DNA of 64,000 nt from Sapria himalayana. Lineage: Eukaryota > Streptophyta > Magnoliopsida > Malpighiales > Rafflesiaceae. The notes beneath the pieces are model-generated. The model was given only the letters and a program-made list of their open reading frames with translations, was not told where the DNA came from and did no database searches. Below, in pieces: positions 35,904-49,380 of the stretch (the first letter of the stretch is position 1; every line of letters begins with the position of its first letter). The DNA lies in NCBI GenBank assembly GCA_029783825.1, contig JAREIK010012209.1:35001-99000 (forward strand). Direction: 5' to 3'. A program made the translations under genes and the position numbers.

Positions 35904-37088
35904 AAAACTCATTTACTCATATATTTGTTTAGAGAAAATTATATTTCTAAAAATGAGAAAATATTTTTTTGTTGTGTAAATAGTGTCAAAAATCATGGTT
36001 GATGGATTGTTTGAATATTTTTGAAATGATATTATGCTAATATGTATGTGTAAAATCCTATAAGAAAAAATTGATGTTATATGAGCTATAAGATATTATG
36101 AATGAAATTTAAATAATTTTGGAAATATATATATTTTGGATATAAGATTTTGAGGTGTTATTAGTCAAAGCAAGTACATAGATGGCTAAAGCTTCAAGAA
36201 TATCCATGGAGGTGGGGATTAGATATATTATTGGGATAATGACCCTAAACTTTTTTGTGCACTTATGGTGGAGTTCTGCTATGTGGATATGGTAGTTGCA
36301 GAGCTAGAAACCGATAAATCTCTCTCAAGTCTTCGGATCATAGAAGTAGGTATGTCTGTTCCCGAGTGGGGGTGGTAGCTAGGATGATGTTATCAGGTTA
36401 GTTTTTTTCTCTACACATCTCATTGTGGCCTAGTGGAGCCTTGATATGCAAAAAATTATGCATGTTTGTAAAAATGAGATAGGGATTGAAAAATAAATAT
36501 TTTGAGAACTTACTCACATACATATTAAGATTTTATGAATGTGAATAGCTATGTATATGTATAAATATATGTATATATGATATAAAACGTATTCTTGGAC
36601 TCTTAAATTGTATAAGGGAAAAAATATATGTGACTGGGGGTAAAATATGGATTTTTCCATATTTTCTTGAGATTTTATTATCGAGCATTAGTTGATCACC
36701 CTTATTTTTCATATGTGGAGAAAATATTGATCGCCAAACCCAATTCTGAAGCTTGTAGATCTATGCAAGAGTTTTGGTGGAGCATTTAGATTATTTTTTC
36801 AAAAAAACTTTGTTACATATTTAGCAATAAGAGCCATTTTATATAAATGACTTGTGTTTTATATGTGAATATTTTAACTCGATGGTTTATGCTTATTCAA
36901 GATGTTCTCTAGAATTCGATTACATTTTTGAGATTGTAAGTAATTTACTAAATGTACAAAGGTCCTCCATTAAAAAAATTCAAAACCCCCTCAAATGGGA
37001 TTTTAAATTATTTTAAATCCTATTAAATTTAACTAATCAAACCAAGCAAGTCATAACTCTCGAGTGGGATTGCCTGGAGGTCATGATA
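35904..37088 (+). repeat. Gypsy 5' LTR (5'-truncated)
   Basis: Aligns with 42827-43884 from AAACTCATTTACTCATAT to CGAGTGGG(A)..TGGGGTCAT. Shared blocks include AAAAATCATGGTTGATG, TGGTGGAGCCTTGATAT and CAAAACCCCCTCA. Indels and substitutions are common. Confidence 0.8.
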
Positions 37089-37095
37089 GCTTCTG

Positions 37096-37107
37096 TGATA
37101 GCAGAGG
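37096..37107 (+). other. Gypsy primer-binding site (decayed)
   Basis: TGATAGCAGAGG matches 9 of 12 positions of TGGTATCAGAGG and lies a few bases after the 5' LTR end, as expected for tRNA-Met priming. Confidence 0.5.
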
Positions 37108-37339
37108 TAATGTTTAGAGATTGCATTGCGTGTGCATGAGTGTTAAGTATGTTTGTGTGATAAGTAATGCTGACTTGCTTGTTGTATACATCAAGTACTA
37201 AGCACTTGTGGATTTGGTTTTTATACTCTTTGGAGTGTGAAATGTTGAGTTTTGTTATACCTATTGTAGTTTTTGATAAAATTGGATCTCATATTAAGTT
37301 ATTACTAAGATGCTTTATTTTTTTTCTAAAAACAAAGTT

Positions 37340-38400
37340 TGAGTACCGAATGAGGAAGAGGACGGGATTGGGACAACCATCCTCGGCAAGAAGTGATAAA
37401 GGAGAGCTCCAAAATCTTCAATTTTAGTAAAGTGGCCCTAGAAATGCTCTATGGGAGGCCATGCTTGAGGCTTTTCATGGAATGACTGCCATAATTGATC
37501 AAGTAGTGCAAAGAAATGCTAGTATGCATAGAGCTAGTGCGAATAGAGCTAATGCAAATATAGTTCTATATCTCACATAAGAGCAAGAAATGATACATAA
37601 GAGAACATGGTACCTAATAGAGTTTCAAAAGTACAGTTTTTTATTTACTGGTGATCCTAACCTGACGGTAAGAGAATCATGACTATGCCTCATCAAGAAG
37701 AAGATGAATAATATATATGTATTCTGAATGACTTCAGAATTCCTATTGTGATTTCCTTATTTCTAGGGGAAGTAGACTTTTGGTGGGAATGTGTCTCTAA
37801 AATGTGGGATGTAACTCATTTGACATGGCTGACATTTGAAGATATCTTCAATGAGAAGTACTTTAGTGAGGCTTCAAGGGAAGCAAAGGCATAAAAGTTC
37901 AACAATCTAGTACAAGATAATATGAATGTTGTCGAATATGAAGCTAAGTTTTCTGAGTTGGCCCAATTTCCTCCTTATTTTGTTACCACAAAAGAGATGA
38001 GAATCCGATGCATTGAGCAATGACTAAAGCCATCTCTCCACTCTAGGTTGGTGGCCTTACGTGTTCATGATTATGGTGAGTAGCTGGAATGTGGCCTCTC
38101 AGTGGAGAAAGAGAGAGTTGATCTAATAAGAATCACAAGAAGAAACTCAAAATAACCAAGAAATATGGATTAACTGGAGCTTCCATGTGGAAGAAGTGAT
38201 TGTAGACTTCTCATCCTGCCTATACTACTTTAGAGTTAGTTTATATTGTTAAATCATGTGGCAGTAGCTATTTCTAGGGTGGACTTCATTCTAGATCATT
38301 TAGATATTTTGGTTGTGGCCATGGACACTTAAGAAAAGATTGTCCTAACTCTTTCTACTGAGTGAGATGACAAGAAACTAAACAGCATTAAGGGGGTAAT
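37340..38400 (+). pseudogene. Gypsy gag relic
   Basis: Retrotransposon-gag core: 'FNEKYFSEASREAKA', 'KFNNLVQDNMNVVEYEAKF' and 'SELAQFPPYF' (37850-37990), then 'KEMRIRCIEQ' and 'LKPSLHSRLVALRVHDYGE' (37995-38085). A zinc-knuckle relic is possible near 38320 ('CGHGHLRKDCPN'-like). Multiple stops. Confidence 0.75.
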
Positions 38401-38559
38401 CTTTCAGCTCACTCCGTAGGCCTTCATGGTTCAAATTTCCATATCCAATAGGGCCCCCCTACTTCTAGTTCATCATAGTTGAGGAAGGATAAAGAAAAAA
38501 CTACAATAAATCAAGTATTAGCTTTTTCCATCTTACATACTCTAGAGGATGAGCTAGTA

Positions 38560-41500
38560 ACATACTTTGTGGTGGAAGGTATGCTCCTTGTTTTTAGTAC
38601 TTGGACACATATTTTGTTTGATACTAATTCTTCTCATTCTTTTATTTCTTAATTCTTTGTAAATACTTTGGATGTAGAACCTGAGGAGTTAAACGCTAGT
38701 TTGTGTGTTGCTTCTCTATTAGGAAATTCAGTTTCAATATGTAAGATGTGTAAATATTGTGAGCTTCACTTTGAAAACAGAACTATTTGTGTTGATCTTT
38801 TACTCTTAAATTTGTTTAGCTATGACATAATCCTAGGAATGGATTGGTTGTCAAAGTTTCATGTTGTGATAGATTTGCATAGGAAGCAGGTCATATTTCG
38901 AATTAGATAAACTCCTTTTGTGTTAAAAAAAGTGAAATCAATCTTTATGAATTTAACTTGGTGGCCGGACTTATAGTGAGAAAGGTGAATAAAGTTTTGT
39001 GTTTTGCTCTCTTGAACAAAGCAAAAGAAGAGAGCAAAAATATTGGTCAAAGATACTGGTAGTGAAGGAGTTTGGTAATATATTTCTTAAAGAGTTGTCT
39101 AGTTTTCCACTTCCAAGAGAGATAGAGTTTTGTATTAATTTGGTCTTAGGAATCGAGCCCATTTCAATGTCTGTTTATCAAATGACACGTACTGAATTAG
39201 AGCTACAAAGTCAACTTCATGACTTACATACTAAGTGGTTCATATAACCTAGTATGTCATCACGGGGAGCTCCTTTTCTCTTTGCAAAAAAGTATGATGG
39301 ATCATTATGGTTGTGTGTAGGCTATATAAAATTGAATAATATAACAAACAAGAACAAGAATCTACTTCCTCATATATATATATATGACTTGTTTGACCAG
39401 TTGCCAGGAACCTAATTTTTCTCAAAAATAGACTTATGATCAAGATATCATCAATTGAAGATAAGAAAAGATAAGGTACCTAAGATAGCTTTTTTAATCC
39501 AATATGGTCACTATGAGTTTTTGGTACTTTCTTTTAGTATGATGAAGGTATCGGTAGTATTTATGGACTTAATGAATTGGGTGTTTAGGTCTTTCCTTGA
39601 CATATTTATTTAATGATGTATTGGTATATTTGAAAATACAAGAAAAGCATAAGCAACATCTATGATTAGTTTTTCAAACTCTTCGTAAGTATCAAATGTA
39701 TACAAAGTGATCATAATGTAATTTTTAGACTACTAGTATTCAATTTTTGGGTCATGTGGTGAGCAAGGAAGGAATTTTTATGAACCCTAAGAAGATGAAA
39801 GCTATTTTTGAATAGTTGAGGTTGACTTTGGTAATCAATGTACATAGTTTCTTATGTTTGGTGGGTTATTATCATCAGTTTGTTGATATTTTTTTTATTA
39901 CCTTGTCATTAACTAATCTTACTAGGAATAACACTTGATATTGATTTGATAAAGAAGTGTGAGGCTGCTTTCCAAGATTTGAAAAATAAGCTAGTTTCTA
40001 TATCAATTCTTACTTTTCTAGATGACACAATACCTTATGTAAAAATTCACTGTTACATCTTTAAATAACTTAGGCTATGTGCTTATGCAGAATGAAAGGG
40101 TCATTACTTATAGGCCTAGATAATTGAACTCAGATAAGAAGAACTACTCAACACATGATTTGAAGCTATCATTAGTTGACTTTGCCTTGAAGTTTTGGAG
40201 ATGTTACTTGTATAGTGTGAAGTTTGAAGTGTGCTCAGATCATAAGAGTCTCAAGTACTTGTTTACTTAGAAAGAACTCAACCTAAGGTAGAGGCAATGA
40301 AAAGAATATCTAGTGTACAATGATTTTATACTGCAATATCATCTGGGCAAGGCTAATGTGGTGGTCAATGCATTAAAAAGGAAGTATCATAAAATTTTGG
40401 CTTCTTTGAGACTCCAATATTAGAAAATAATTGTTGTTGTAGAAGACTTTGGGTTGAAAGAAAATGAGAAAATAGAGCCATTTTGTTATTATAGCTTGAG
40501 ATTTCAACATACTCTAAATCAACAGATAATTGAAGCACAAAAATAGGATGCAATTGTTGAAATTCCCTTAAAATTTGGAAAATAAATATGCCACTGAGTG
40601 AAAACTTTTGGGAGATAGTGAGTATCAATTTAAAACTGAACTTTTTATTCCTCAAAACTTGAGGAAAAAGTATTGAAAAAATCTCATTATTTTAAGTTCT
40701 CTGTACGCTTGGAAAATGTGAAAATATATAAAGACTTGAGAAGAAACTTTTGGTGGTCATGCATAAAGAAAAATACAGACTTAATAAATAAGTACATGGC
40801 ATACTAACATGTAAATGTAGAGCATCATAAACTTAGAAGATTATTGTAGCCTTTACCAATTGCATAGTGAAAATAGGAAGTATGGACTATAGACTTCATA
40901 AATGGGCCATCGAGGACTTCTGGACATTGCAATGCTATTTAGGTCATTATTGATCAGTTGACCAAATTGACTAACTTTTTACCTATTTGGGCTAGTGACT
41001 CTTTGAGTATATTGTGCAAGTTGTATATAAGGGAAGTTGTCTGATTACCTGAAGTTCTAGCTTCTATTATTTTAGATAGAGATCTTCAATTTACTTCAAG
41101 ATGTTGGCAAGGCTTTCATAAAGCTCTTGGGACTCAATTGAAGATGACTACAACATTTCATCCTCAAAAAATGGATAATCTAAGTGCACTATTTAGATCT
41201 TGGAAGATATGCTTCAGACTTATGTGCTTGAGTTTAAAGATAATTTAGTTGATCATTGACCATTAGTTGATTTGCCTATAACAATAACTTTCAACCTAGC
41301 ATTGATATGAGACCTTTTGATACTTAGTATGGTAGATCTTGTAGGTCTCTGGTGGGTTGGGATGAGTTGGATGAACTAAATGAGCTTTATCCAAAGCTAA
41401 TTAATGTGACTACTGAGAAGGTCAAAGTTATTTATGAAAATATGTTTATTGCTCAGAGTAGGTAGAAAAGCTATGCAAATCAGAGAAGATGACCATTGGA

Positions 41501-41720
41501 ATTTGAGGTTGGAGATTGAGTTTTTCTCAAGGTGTTGCCTTGCAAGGGTATTTATTAGTTTGGAAAGAAAGGGAAGCTTATGCCGAGGAATATCATTTGA
41601 GATCTTTAAAAAAATATGACTAATCGCTTATTAATTGATGCTGCCACCAGAGTATGCACATGTGTATGATGTGTTCCATGTCTCGATGCTAAGGAAATAT
41701 CATGTGGAATCTAGCCATGT
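38560..41720 (+). pseudogene. Gypsy pol relic (protease, RT, RNase H, integrase)
   Basis: Protease: 'FDTNSSHSFIS' (38620) and 'YDIILGMDWLSKFHVVID' (38820-38875). RT: 'FPLPREIEFCINLV', 'PISMSVYQMTRTEL', '[20 protein letters not shown]', 'FSKIDL', 'LVYLKIQEKHKQHL', 'FLGHVVSKEGIFMNPKKM' (39095-39800). RNase H and integrase: 'LGKANVV', 'WTIDFINGP' and 'VIIDQLTKLTNFLPI' (40880-40990), '[20 protein letters not shown]', '[13 protein letters not shown]' (41070-41165), then 'YDVFHVSMLRKY' (41668-41703), all with broken frames. The Asp-Asp of the RT active site is lost in a frameshifted stretch. Confidence 0.85.
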
Positions 41721-41962
41721 ATTATGTAGTGGTTCGCTCACATGAGGATGTTATATATGAAGATGCTTTAGTATGAATCCTAGATAGATAGACTAAAGAG
41801 CTAAGAAATAAAGTGATCCACATGGTAAAGGTTCTATGGAGCATCATGGGATATAAGAAGTGATGGGAGAGAGCTCAAAAATAATACAACAAAAATAGCC
41901 ACATCACTTCAAATCAAGTATTATTAATTTCGAGGATGAAATTCCAATAATTGAGGTAGAGT

Positions 41963-43884
41963 TGTGAGACTCCAAGAAAAATAAATTTCTTCATTTCAGC
42001 TATTATTCTGAATTGACTTAGTTTATTAAATAGAGAGAGAAAGAGTTGTTAAACTTTATTTTATATTTAAAAATGATTAAGGGATAGAAAATAGAGAAGA
42101 ATGCTTCTAAATTTACTAGATTTGAAGTTTTAGAGAGAAAGTTCGGCTAGTTTGATCCCCTAGGGAAAATTTGGTCATTTTGTTGTTAAATGAAAATAAA
42201 ATTTGTATTTATTTTATTCCACTCTCCATTTCATGAATTTTCTTTTGTTTCACTTCTTCTTCCTTGGATTTCTTCAGTTGTTCCTAAATTTTTCACAAAA
42301 ATCATTGAAATGAAATATAAATTACATGATTTTTAGTTTAAGTTTATTCTATGAAGTGATTGAGTTCATTAAATCCTTCATTTCAATCAAAAACATCCAT
42401 GAAATAGTAGTAATCTCATAAAGGAAGGTTAAGGTTTATGTTAGTTAATGTATTTCCATTTTTCTTTCTTGAATTTAAAAGTTAGGCTTGAAAATTCTCA
42501 ACCCTATTTTTTTTAATTTTTGTTTGTTTTAATTGTGGTTATAGATATCATATTTAAATATTGAAGCTAGTTTTTGAGGCTTAATTCTTGGAAAAGGTTG
42601 GTTAAGGTAGGAAATCTCTAGAAACTTATGTGAAATTTCATATTTTGTATTGTTAGTTATATATACATGTTTTTTGATGTGTTATTTTATATATCTGATT
42701 ATAAACATTTTGTTTTGGATTATTTGAAATAATTTTCATGAAATTTAAATTATTTAACTAATATATATGATTAATTGATGGAAACTCATTAATGTGATAC
42801 CAATATATGATTTTTTGATAAATTTAGAAACTCATTTACTCATATGTTTGTTTAAAAAAATTTTTTTTTTCTAAATGAGAACATTTTATTTGGGTGGGTA
42901 AATAGTACCAAAAATCATGGTTGATGAGTTGTTTGGCTAATTTTAAAATAGGATTATGCTAATATATATGGGTAAAATCTTATGAGAAATAATTTGATGT
43001 ATGATAAATTTGAATATGATGTTTAGTTGTGGTGGAGTTTCACTATGTGGAGGTGGTGGTTGTTGGGCTTGAAACAAGTAAATCTCTATCAAGTCTTCAT
43101 ATCATGGGAGTGAGTTTGTATATTCCCTAATATGAGTGGTAGAAAGATTAAGGCTAGCATGTTAGTTTTTCCCTCTACATACCTCATTTTGGCATGGTGG
43201 AGCCTTGATATACATAAATTAGGTATGTTTGTGAAAATGAGATGGAGATTGAAAATTTAATATTTTAAGAACTTAGACACATACACATTATAATTTTATT
43301 AATTTATATAGTCATGTATATGTATAGATATTATAAAACTTATTCTTAGACTTTAAAATTAAAAGGGAAAAAAATGTGGCCATAAAGATAAAACTAAGAT
43401 TTTTCCATATTTTCTTGAGATTTTCCTACTTGATATTAGTTGCTCACCCTTATTTTTCCTATGTGAAAGAAATGTTGATGGTCAAATCTAATTCTAAAGC
43501 TTGTAGATATATGTAAAGGTTTTGGTGGAGCATTTATATTGTTTTTTTTTTGAAATTTTGTTACATATTTGGTCATTTTGTGTAAATGACTTTTCTTTTG
43601 TATGTCAATATTTTAACTTGATAGTTTAGACTTATTCATGATATATTATGGAATTCAATCCATTTTAAATAGCTAGATGTGAGGGATCTTGATCTATTTT
43701 TGTTTACTTACTTCCTCTAAAGTTTAAATAATGTGAGTAATTTACTAAATTTACAAAAGTCCTATATTAAAAAAACTCAAAACCCCCTCACATGAGAGTT
43801 TAAAATATTTTAAATCTTATTAAATTTAACTAATAAGACCAAGTATATCAAAACTCCCGAGTGGGAGTGACTGGGGTCATAACA
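41963..43884 (+). repeat. Gypsy 3' LTR
   Basis: Starts TGTGAGACTCC after a GAGGATGAAATTCCAATAATTGAGG polypurine-like tract (the usual 'GAGGACGAAATT...' of some chromovirus-like elements). Its right half matches the 5' LTR. The first 0.86 kb has no counterpart on the left because of the truncation there. Confidence 0.75.
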
Positions 43885-44150
43885 ATCCTAGTGAGAGATC
43901 ATATTCTGAAAATGATTGCTCTTCTAAATGAATTAGAGATCTGTGTAGCTGAGATACATATGGATTCTCAAATTGATATTATTCTCCAATTGCTACCAAT
44001 TTCTTATTGGCAATTCTGCCTAAACTATAATATGAATAAAATTGATTGGACATTGGCACAATTTCTTTAAGAATTGAAACTACTACTAGGAAACAAACTG
44101 TAGTGTTTGAGATTGAAAAGAATTCTTCTAAACTAAATGATAAGAGAAAA
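43885..44150 (+). pseudogene. Copia gag, continuation after the gypsy insertion
   Basis: 'VRDHILKMIALLNELEICVA', 'EIHMDSQIDIILQLLP', 'QFCLNYNMNKIDWTLAQFL' match the middle of plant copia gag (usual '...VLQTLP.SF.QFCLNYNMNK..TL.EL'). The preceding 70 or so residues are missing. Confidence 0.8.
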
Positions 44151-44799
44151 AAATTTCAAAAACATGCTTATATTTCAACAACTCCTAAGTCATAAATGGG
44201 AGTGAAAAAGTCAAATGGAAAATAAGTTAATTGCAAATAATTAAGACATTAGAAAAAGTAGTATCTAGTTTTTCTCAACAAGGTGAATAAGTAAAAGAAA
44301 AAATATTTTTATTGCAAACAATCAAGACACTAGAAAAAATAGTGTCTAGTTTATCTCAACAAAGTGAATAATCAAGATAAATCTTAATTACTAGATGTTG
44401 AAATATATTCAGGAATTGTAACTACAAATGCCTAGTGTATAAGCATCACATATCATGTTTTAATTCTTTATAGTGATCACAAGAAACCAAACAACTAAGT
44501 GATGATGATATCGATCTTCATATGTGAAATACTACAAAAGTAGTGGATATTGTAATGAAATATTCTTTGCTCTAGTTTGAGAGAGATATTATTTTTGTTT
44601 TAAGAGATTATTTATGCACCTTTAATCAGAAGAAACTTGATTCCTATTCATAGTTTGATTAATGATAGATTTTCCTTTTTTTTTCTATAGTTTTAAGAGT
44701 CAAATAATATCAATATTTTATCACATAAAAGAAAATATCTTTTTAATATGAACCAGACCTATTATTAGTACTCATGCCTAGGTCAAATAAATTTAAAAT

Positions 44800-47583
44800 A
44801 GATTTTGATACTAGTTAAAAATGGCCCATTGGGTTCCTTAAAGTTGGAAATACTTCTAGCATGCAAATCCTACTTAGGAAAAATGACCAAGTAGTCCTTT
44901 GTGGCTAAGGGTTATAGAGCCAAAGAAATATCGAAGCTAATTCATTATAATATATGTGGATCCATGGCTATCCAAGATATAGTGATATTTATTTGACCTA
45001 GGCATAAATACTAATGATATGTCACAGGATCATGGTGGCTTTGAGTACTTCAACATATTTATTGATGATTACTCAAGATATAGTTACATTTATTTGATAT
45101 GTCATCTATCTGATACCTTTGAGAAATTTAAAGAGTTCAAGATTGAAATGAGAAAATATCAAAATAAATATCTCAAGAAAGTATGATCTAATCATGGTGG
45201 CGAGTACCTATTAAGAAAGTTTAGAGATTAGTTATTAGTTCAAAGAATTATTTTCCAAATTATTGCATTTGGCATTCCGCAATAGAATAGTATTGTAGAA
45301 AGAAGGAATATGACTCTTATGAATATGCTGACATGGTAAGAGTGATGATGAGTTATTTGGATATGTCTAGTTTCTTTTAGGATCATACTTTAGAAATAGT
45401 AGCTTATATTTTGAACTTAGTTCCATCTAAGTCTGCACCTACTACTCTAATTAAATTATGGACTAGACATATGCTTAGTCTAAAACACATTTGTTTGTAC
45501 GATTACCTAGCACATATGTTAAATTCGAAAATAGATAAGATGTAATGATGAACATATGTTTGTTTCTTTGTTGGATATCCTTGAGAAACTAAAAGTGATT
45601 TGTTTTATATTCCAAAGGATTATAAGATCATTGATAACATCAATACCTGATTCCTAAAAAAAGATTATATAACAAACAACAAGCCTAAGGGTAGGATTAT
45701 TCTAAAAATGTTGAGATGAGATAAACTAATACAAACTTTTTCAATACTAGTCATACAAGAAGAAATATCACAAATTAACATTTTAGAAACCTCATTGCCT
45801 CATCGTAAAGAGAGAACTATTGATAATAGTATTGATAATGAACCTCACGAACCTATCATTGATATGTTAGCTACATAGCCAGAGGATAATGATCATAATA
45901 GTTCACACGGATTAGTATTTGTATAGTGTGTCACTAAAAGTATACAACTGAAATGAGTGTCTCATCATGGTGAGAGGATTCTTCATCAACTTACATGGCA
46001 TACACTCTTGGGAGAGTCTTATGATAGAATCATTGAAGAGATAGATATTAATCCTAAAAGATAAGACAAAATACTTAAAGATAAAGATGTAGAACATTAG
46101 CAAAAGGCTATGGAATCAATGATGCAGCCAATACATTTCAATCATATTTGAAACCTTAAGGAATCACCTAAATGGATAAAACCCATCAAGTGTAGCTAGA
46201 TCTATAATAAAAAGAGATGAACAAATGATAAAATTGAGATATATAAGGCTAGGCTTATTGCAAAATATTTTACTTAGAAAGAGAGAATTGATAAGGAAAC
46301 CTATTCACCAATAGTCATACTAAAGTAAATCCAAATTTTATTATCCATTACATCTCATTATTACTATGAGATTTGGAAAATTAACATAAAAATTATATTT
46401 TTGAATGGTTATCTTAAAGATTATATCTATTTAATGAAACTTGATGGTTTCATAAAAAGGACCAAGTGTATAAGTTGTTTAAAATAAAGAAGTTTATTTA
46501 TGAATTAATTTTGATCAAATCATTAAGTCTTATAGATTTGATCAATATCAAGATAGTATTGTGCATATATGAAGCTATGTGGTTGTGTGGTACTATTCTT
46601 GGTAGTATATGTTGATGATATATTACCCATTAGTAATGATGTAAGTTGTTATTTTCACTCAAGATCTGATTGTGTGGTCAATTAGATATGAAAAACTTAG
46701 GAAAAGCTGCTCACATTCTTAGGATTAAACTTTAGTGAGATCGCAAGCAATGAATGTTGAATTTGTCTCAGATAGATATTGACTCATTTTATCATGCAAG
46801 ATTCCAAGAAAGATTTTATTTCTTTCAGACATTGGATAACTCTATCAAAAAATCAGTATTCCAAAATACCTTGCGAGATAGAGAAAATGAAGGTAGTTAA
46901 TTCTGTATGCATCTATAGTATGAAGCCTTATTTATGCAATGCTTTGCACCAAACCTAATATATATTTTATTGTAGGTGTGGTAAGTATATATTAATCTAA
47001 CTCATGATAAGAATATTAGATAGTAGTAAAATACATAATCAAGTACCTAAAAATGAATAAATATTATATATTAGTATACCAAATAGATAATCGTATGCTA
47101 ATTGAGTATACAAACTCGGATTTCTAATTATATAAGAATTTAATAATGTCCACCTTGAGTTATATGTTTACCTTGAGAAATGAAGCCATATATTAAAAGA
47201 GTATCAAGAAATATTATATTGCTAATTTGACTATGGAGATCAAGTATGTGATAACTTATGAGTCAACCAAGAAGGTTGTATGGTTCAAGAACTTCTTGAT
47301 TGATTTAGGAGTCATTTCTTATGTGCAACTACCTATTATACTTTATTGTGTTAATAGTGAAGTTGTTGCTAACTCAAAAGAACCTGGAACCTACAAGAAG
47401 GCAATACACATCGATTATAAATATCATCTAATAAGATAATTAATAAAAAGGAAAATTATGGTGATAACAAAAATAACATTAGTAGACAACTTAGTTGATC
47501 TTTTTATAAAGAGCCTTCCAACTAAAATTTTTGATAGACATATGGAAGGAATGAGAGTCAGATATCTAGCATCAAGACCTTAA
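44800..47583 (+). pseudogene. Copia pol relic (integrase, RT, RNase H)
   Basis: Integrase: 'FNIFIDDYSRYSYIYLI' and 'SNHGGEYLLRKFRD' (45045-45230) with 'FVGYP'-type sequence at 45570. RT: 'RIDKETYSPIVILK' (46275-46325), 'FLNGYLKDYIYLMKLDGFI' (46405-46455) and the catalytic YVDD at 46608-46619. RNase H: 'ESTKKVVWFKNFLIDLGVI' (47261-47320), 'KALHIDxKYHLIR', and the terminal 'VDLFIKSLPTKIFDRHMEGM' (47495-47555). Frames are broken many times. The aspartic protease part between gag and integrase was not recognised. Confidence 0.85.
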
Positions 47584-47593
47584 GTTTAAATGG

Positions 47594-48720
47594 AAGATTA
47601 TTAAAACAATCTTATACTAAAAGTCATTTTTCATTAATTTTTTTTTAATTGGTTTGCATTATTTTTTTTTTGTTTTAATGAATGAATTTGTAATGAACTA
47701 AATCTGTAGAAATGCATGCATCCTTTATTCTACATAATAAATAATTTGGCATGTAGAATTTAACTTATGTATTAAAGATTAAATTATCAGTTCTTGTGGA
47801 ATATAAATTTATTATTACCAATCTAAATAAAACTACATAATATATCAGTAAGATTGTAACATAAAATTTTCAAAGTTCTACCTTGATTACGAAATATGAT
47901 GAATTTCTAATTTATAGATCTAGTATACTCGTATGTATTGAATGAGATTACCATGGTATGATTGTTTTGTATTGATATTTAAAATAAAATATACCACTAT
48001 TATTATAAATAATTTATTCTTATTCTTTAAGTAATTAATGTTCATGTGCACCTGTTAATAATTATTTTGATTCGGAAAGAGTAACATTTAAAAATAAATT
48101 TATGAAATCTATGAATTAAATAACTTATCAAGTATATGATAAATATTATTTAATGATGAAATTCATGTCATGTTATAAAGATTGATGATACCCCCTTGAG
48201 AAATTTATAAGTTTTAATATTATCAAATCATACAGTTCAATTTTGATATGATATTTCAAAAAAATTAAGTTAAAAGTCTTAAAAAATAATTAGAGATTGA
48301 TTGAATTAGATTGTTAGTAACATAATCTAATCAATCAATTACTAAAATCTTAACACGAAAAGTTTAATAAGTATTAAATAATAAAAAATATAAATTATTT
48401 TAAATAAATAGTAAGTGTATTTATAATTTTGTACTAATATGATTTATAATTAAGATAAATTATGATTCAATATAATTTACATTAAGAGCCCGATATCTTA
48501 TTAATGCAAGTACCTCTTGTATAGCTTTTATCTAGGATCATAATAAATATTTTAAATTTTTTATTTATTTATTTTAAATATATGTGTATATAATCATAAT
48601 AAATAAATTGATCATAATTGAATTATTTGATTTTATTATTATATCAAATTAATTGATTTATATTAAATTACTTTTAATTATATATATATATATATATACT
48701 TTTAATTTTAAACATTATTG
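47594..48720 (+). repeat. Copia 3' LTR (truncated at its right)
   Basis: Follows the purine-rich AAATGGAAGATT tract. Matches the 5' LTR from about 47815 to 48715; the last 0.3 kb present in the left copy is absent. Confidence 0.7.
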
Positions 48721-49010
48721 AATTCATGATAGTTCTCCAAGCACTAAAAAATAATAATTAAATATTTCACTAAATATATTAGTTTTTTTATTTTTTTATG
48801 ATTGAAAATTATAAATGGTTTACAAATAAATATCAATAGTAGGTATGTAATTATTTTATAGTGATATACACTTTTCTCATATTTCAAATGTTAATGACAT
48901 ATAAATATGATATTTAATTAATAAAATGAGGTAATTTTAAATTTTGAATTATTTACTATTGTAAGATTTTTTTTATTAAACATTTGAATACAATTTTAAA
49001 AATTGAAGTG
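48721..49010. other. AT-rich DNA, nothing recognised
   Basis: AT-rich flank of the copia element; no features. Confidence 0.4.
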
Positions 49011-49380
49011 AAGAAGAGGCACAGTGAGGGCCCAACAAGCATGGGCAAGGGCACCCAGAAGGGCCTAAAATAAGGCCCATATCTAGCCAATCCAAAGAAT
49101 TTTGGATGTGAATAGTTGGTGATGACTAACGAAAGTCCCGACAACACTGTTCATAAGGCCCATGCCCGGCGTTCATAACGCCGGCCATTGAACTTTGCGA
49201 AAGTTCCCACAACGACGACTAACGAAATTATTGAATCTTGCTAAAGGTCATCATTTACAAAACTGGTATTTGAAAAATTTTAAATTTTAAAAGCCATCGT
49301 TGTGGACGCCGTTCATTAAACTTAAAAATTTGCTAAAGGCCACCATACACAACTACGGTCAATGCTCAAACGTACTATTT
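49011..49380. other. GC-richer block with palindrome and internal duplication
   Basis: Contains a perfect 8-bp-arm palindrome CCGGCGTT-CAT-AACGCCGG (49166-49184), an AAGGCCCAT motif twice (49072, 49156) and a diverged duplicate ('gctaaaggycaycat..acaactac', about 49243 and 49332). No coding frame. It may be an end of an unidentified DNA transposon. Confidence 0.4.

Larger units (their letters stand above)
35904..43884 (+). mobile_element. Ty3/gypsy element nested in the copia gag
   Basis: Truncated 5' LTR (35904-37088), primer site (37096), gag, protease, reverse transcriptase, RNase H and integrase relics (37340-41720) and a longer 3' LTR (about 41963-43884). The protease-RT-RH-integrase order identifies gypsy. 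The leftmost 0.86 kb of the 5' LTR is missing together with part of copia gag, so one deletion probably removed the left junction. Confidence 0.85.
32955..48720 (+). mobile_element. Ty1/copia element, dead, with a gypsy element nested in gag
   Basis: Left LTR (about 32955-34143), tRNA-Met-type primer site (34145), gag start (35718), then a nested gypsy element (about 35904-43884), then the rest of gag, integrase, reverse transcriptase and RNase H (43885-47580) and the right LTR (about 47594-48720). The two LTRs are alignable over about 0.9 kb but heavily diverged, so the insertion is old. Both LTRs are truncated: the left lacks its first 0.2 kb or so and the right lacks its last 0.3 kb. Confidence 0.85.
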
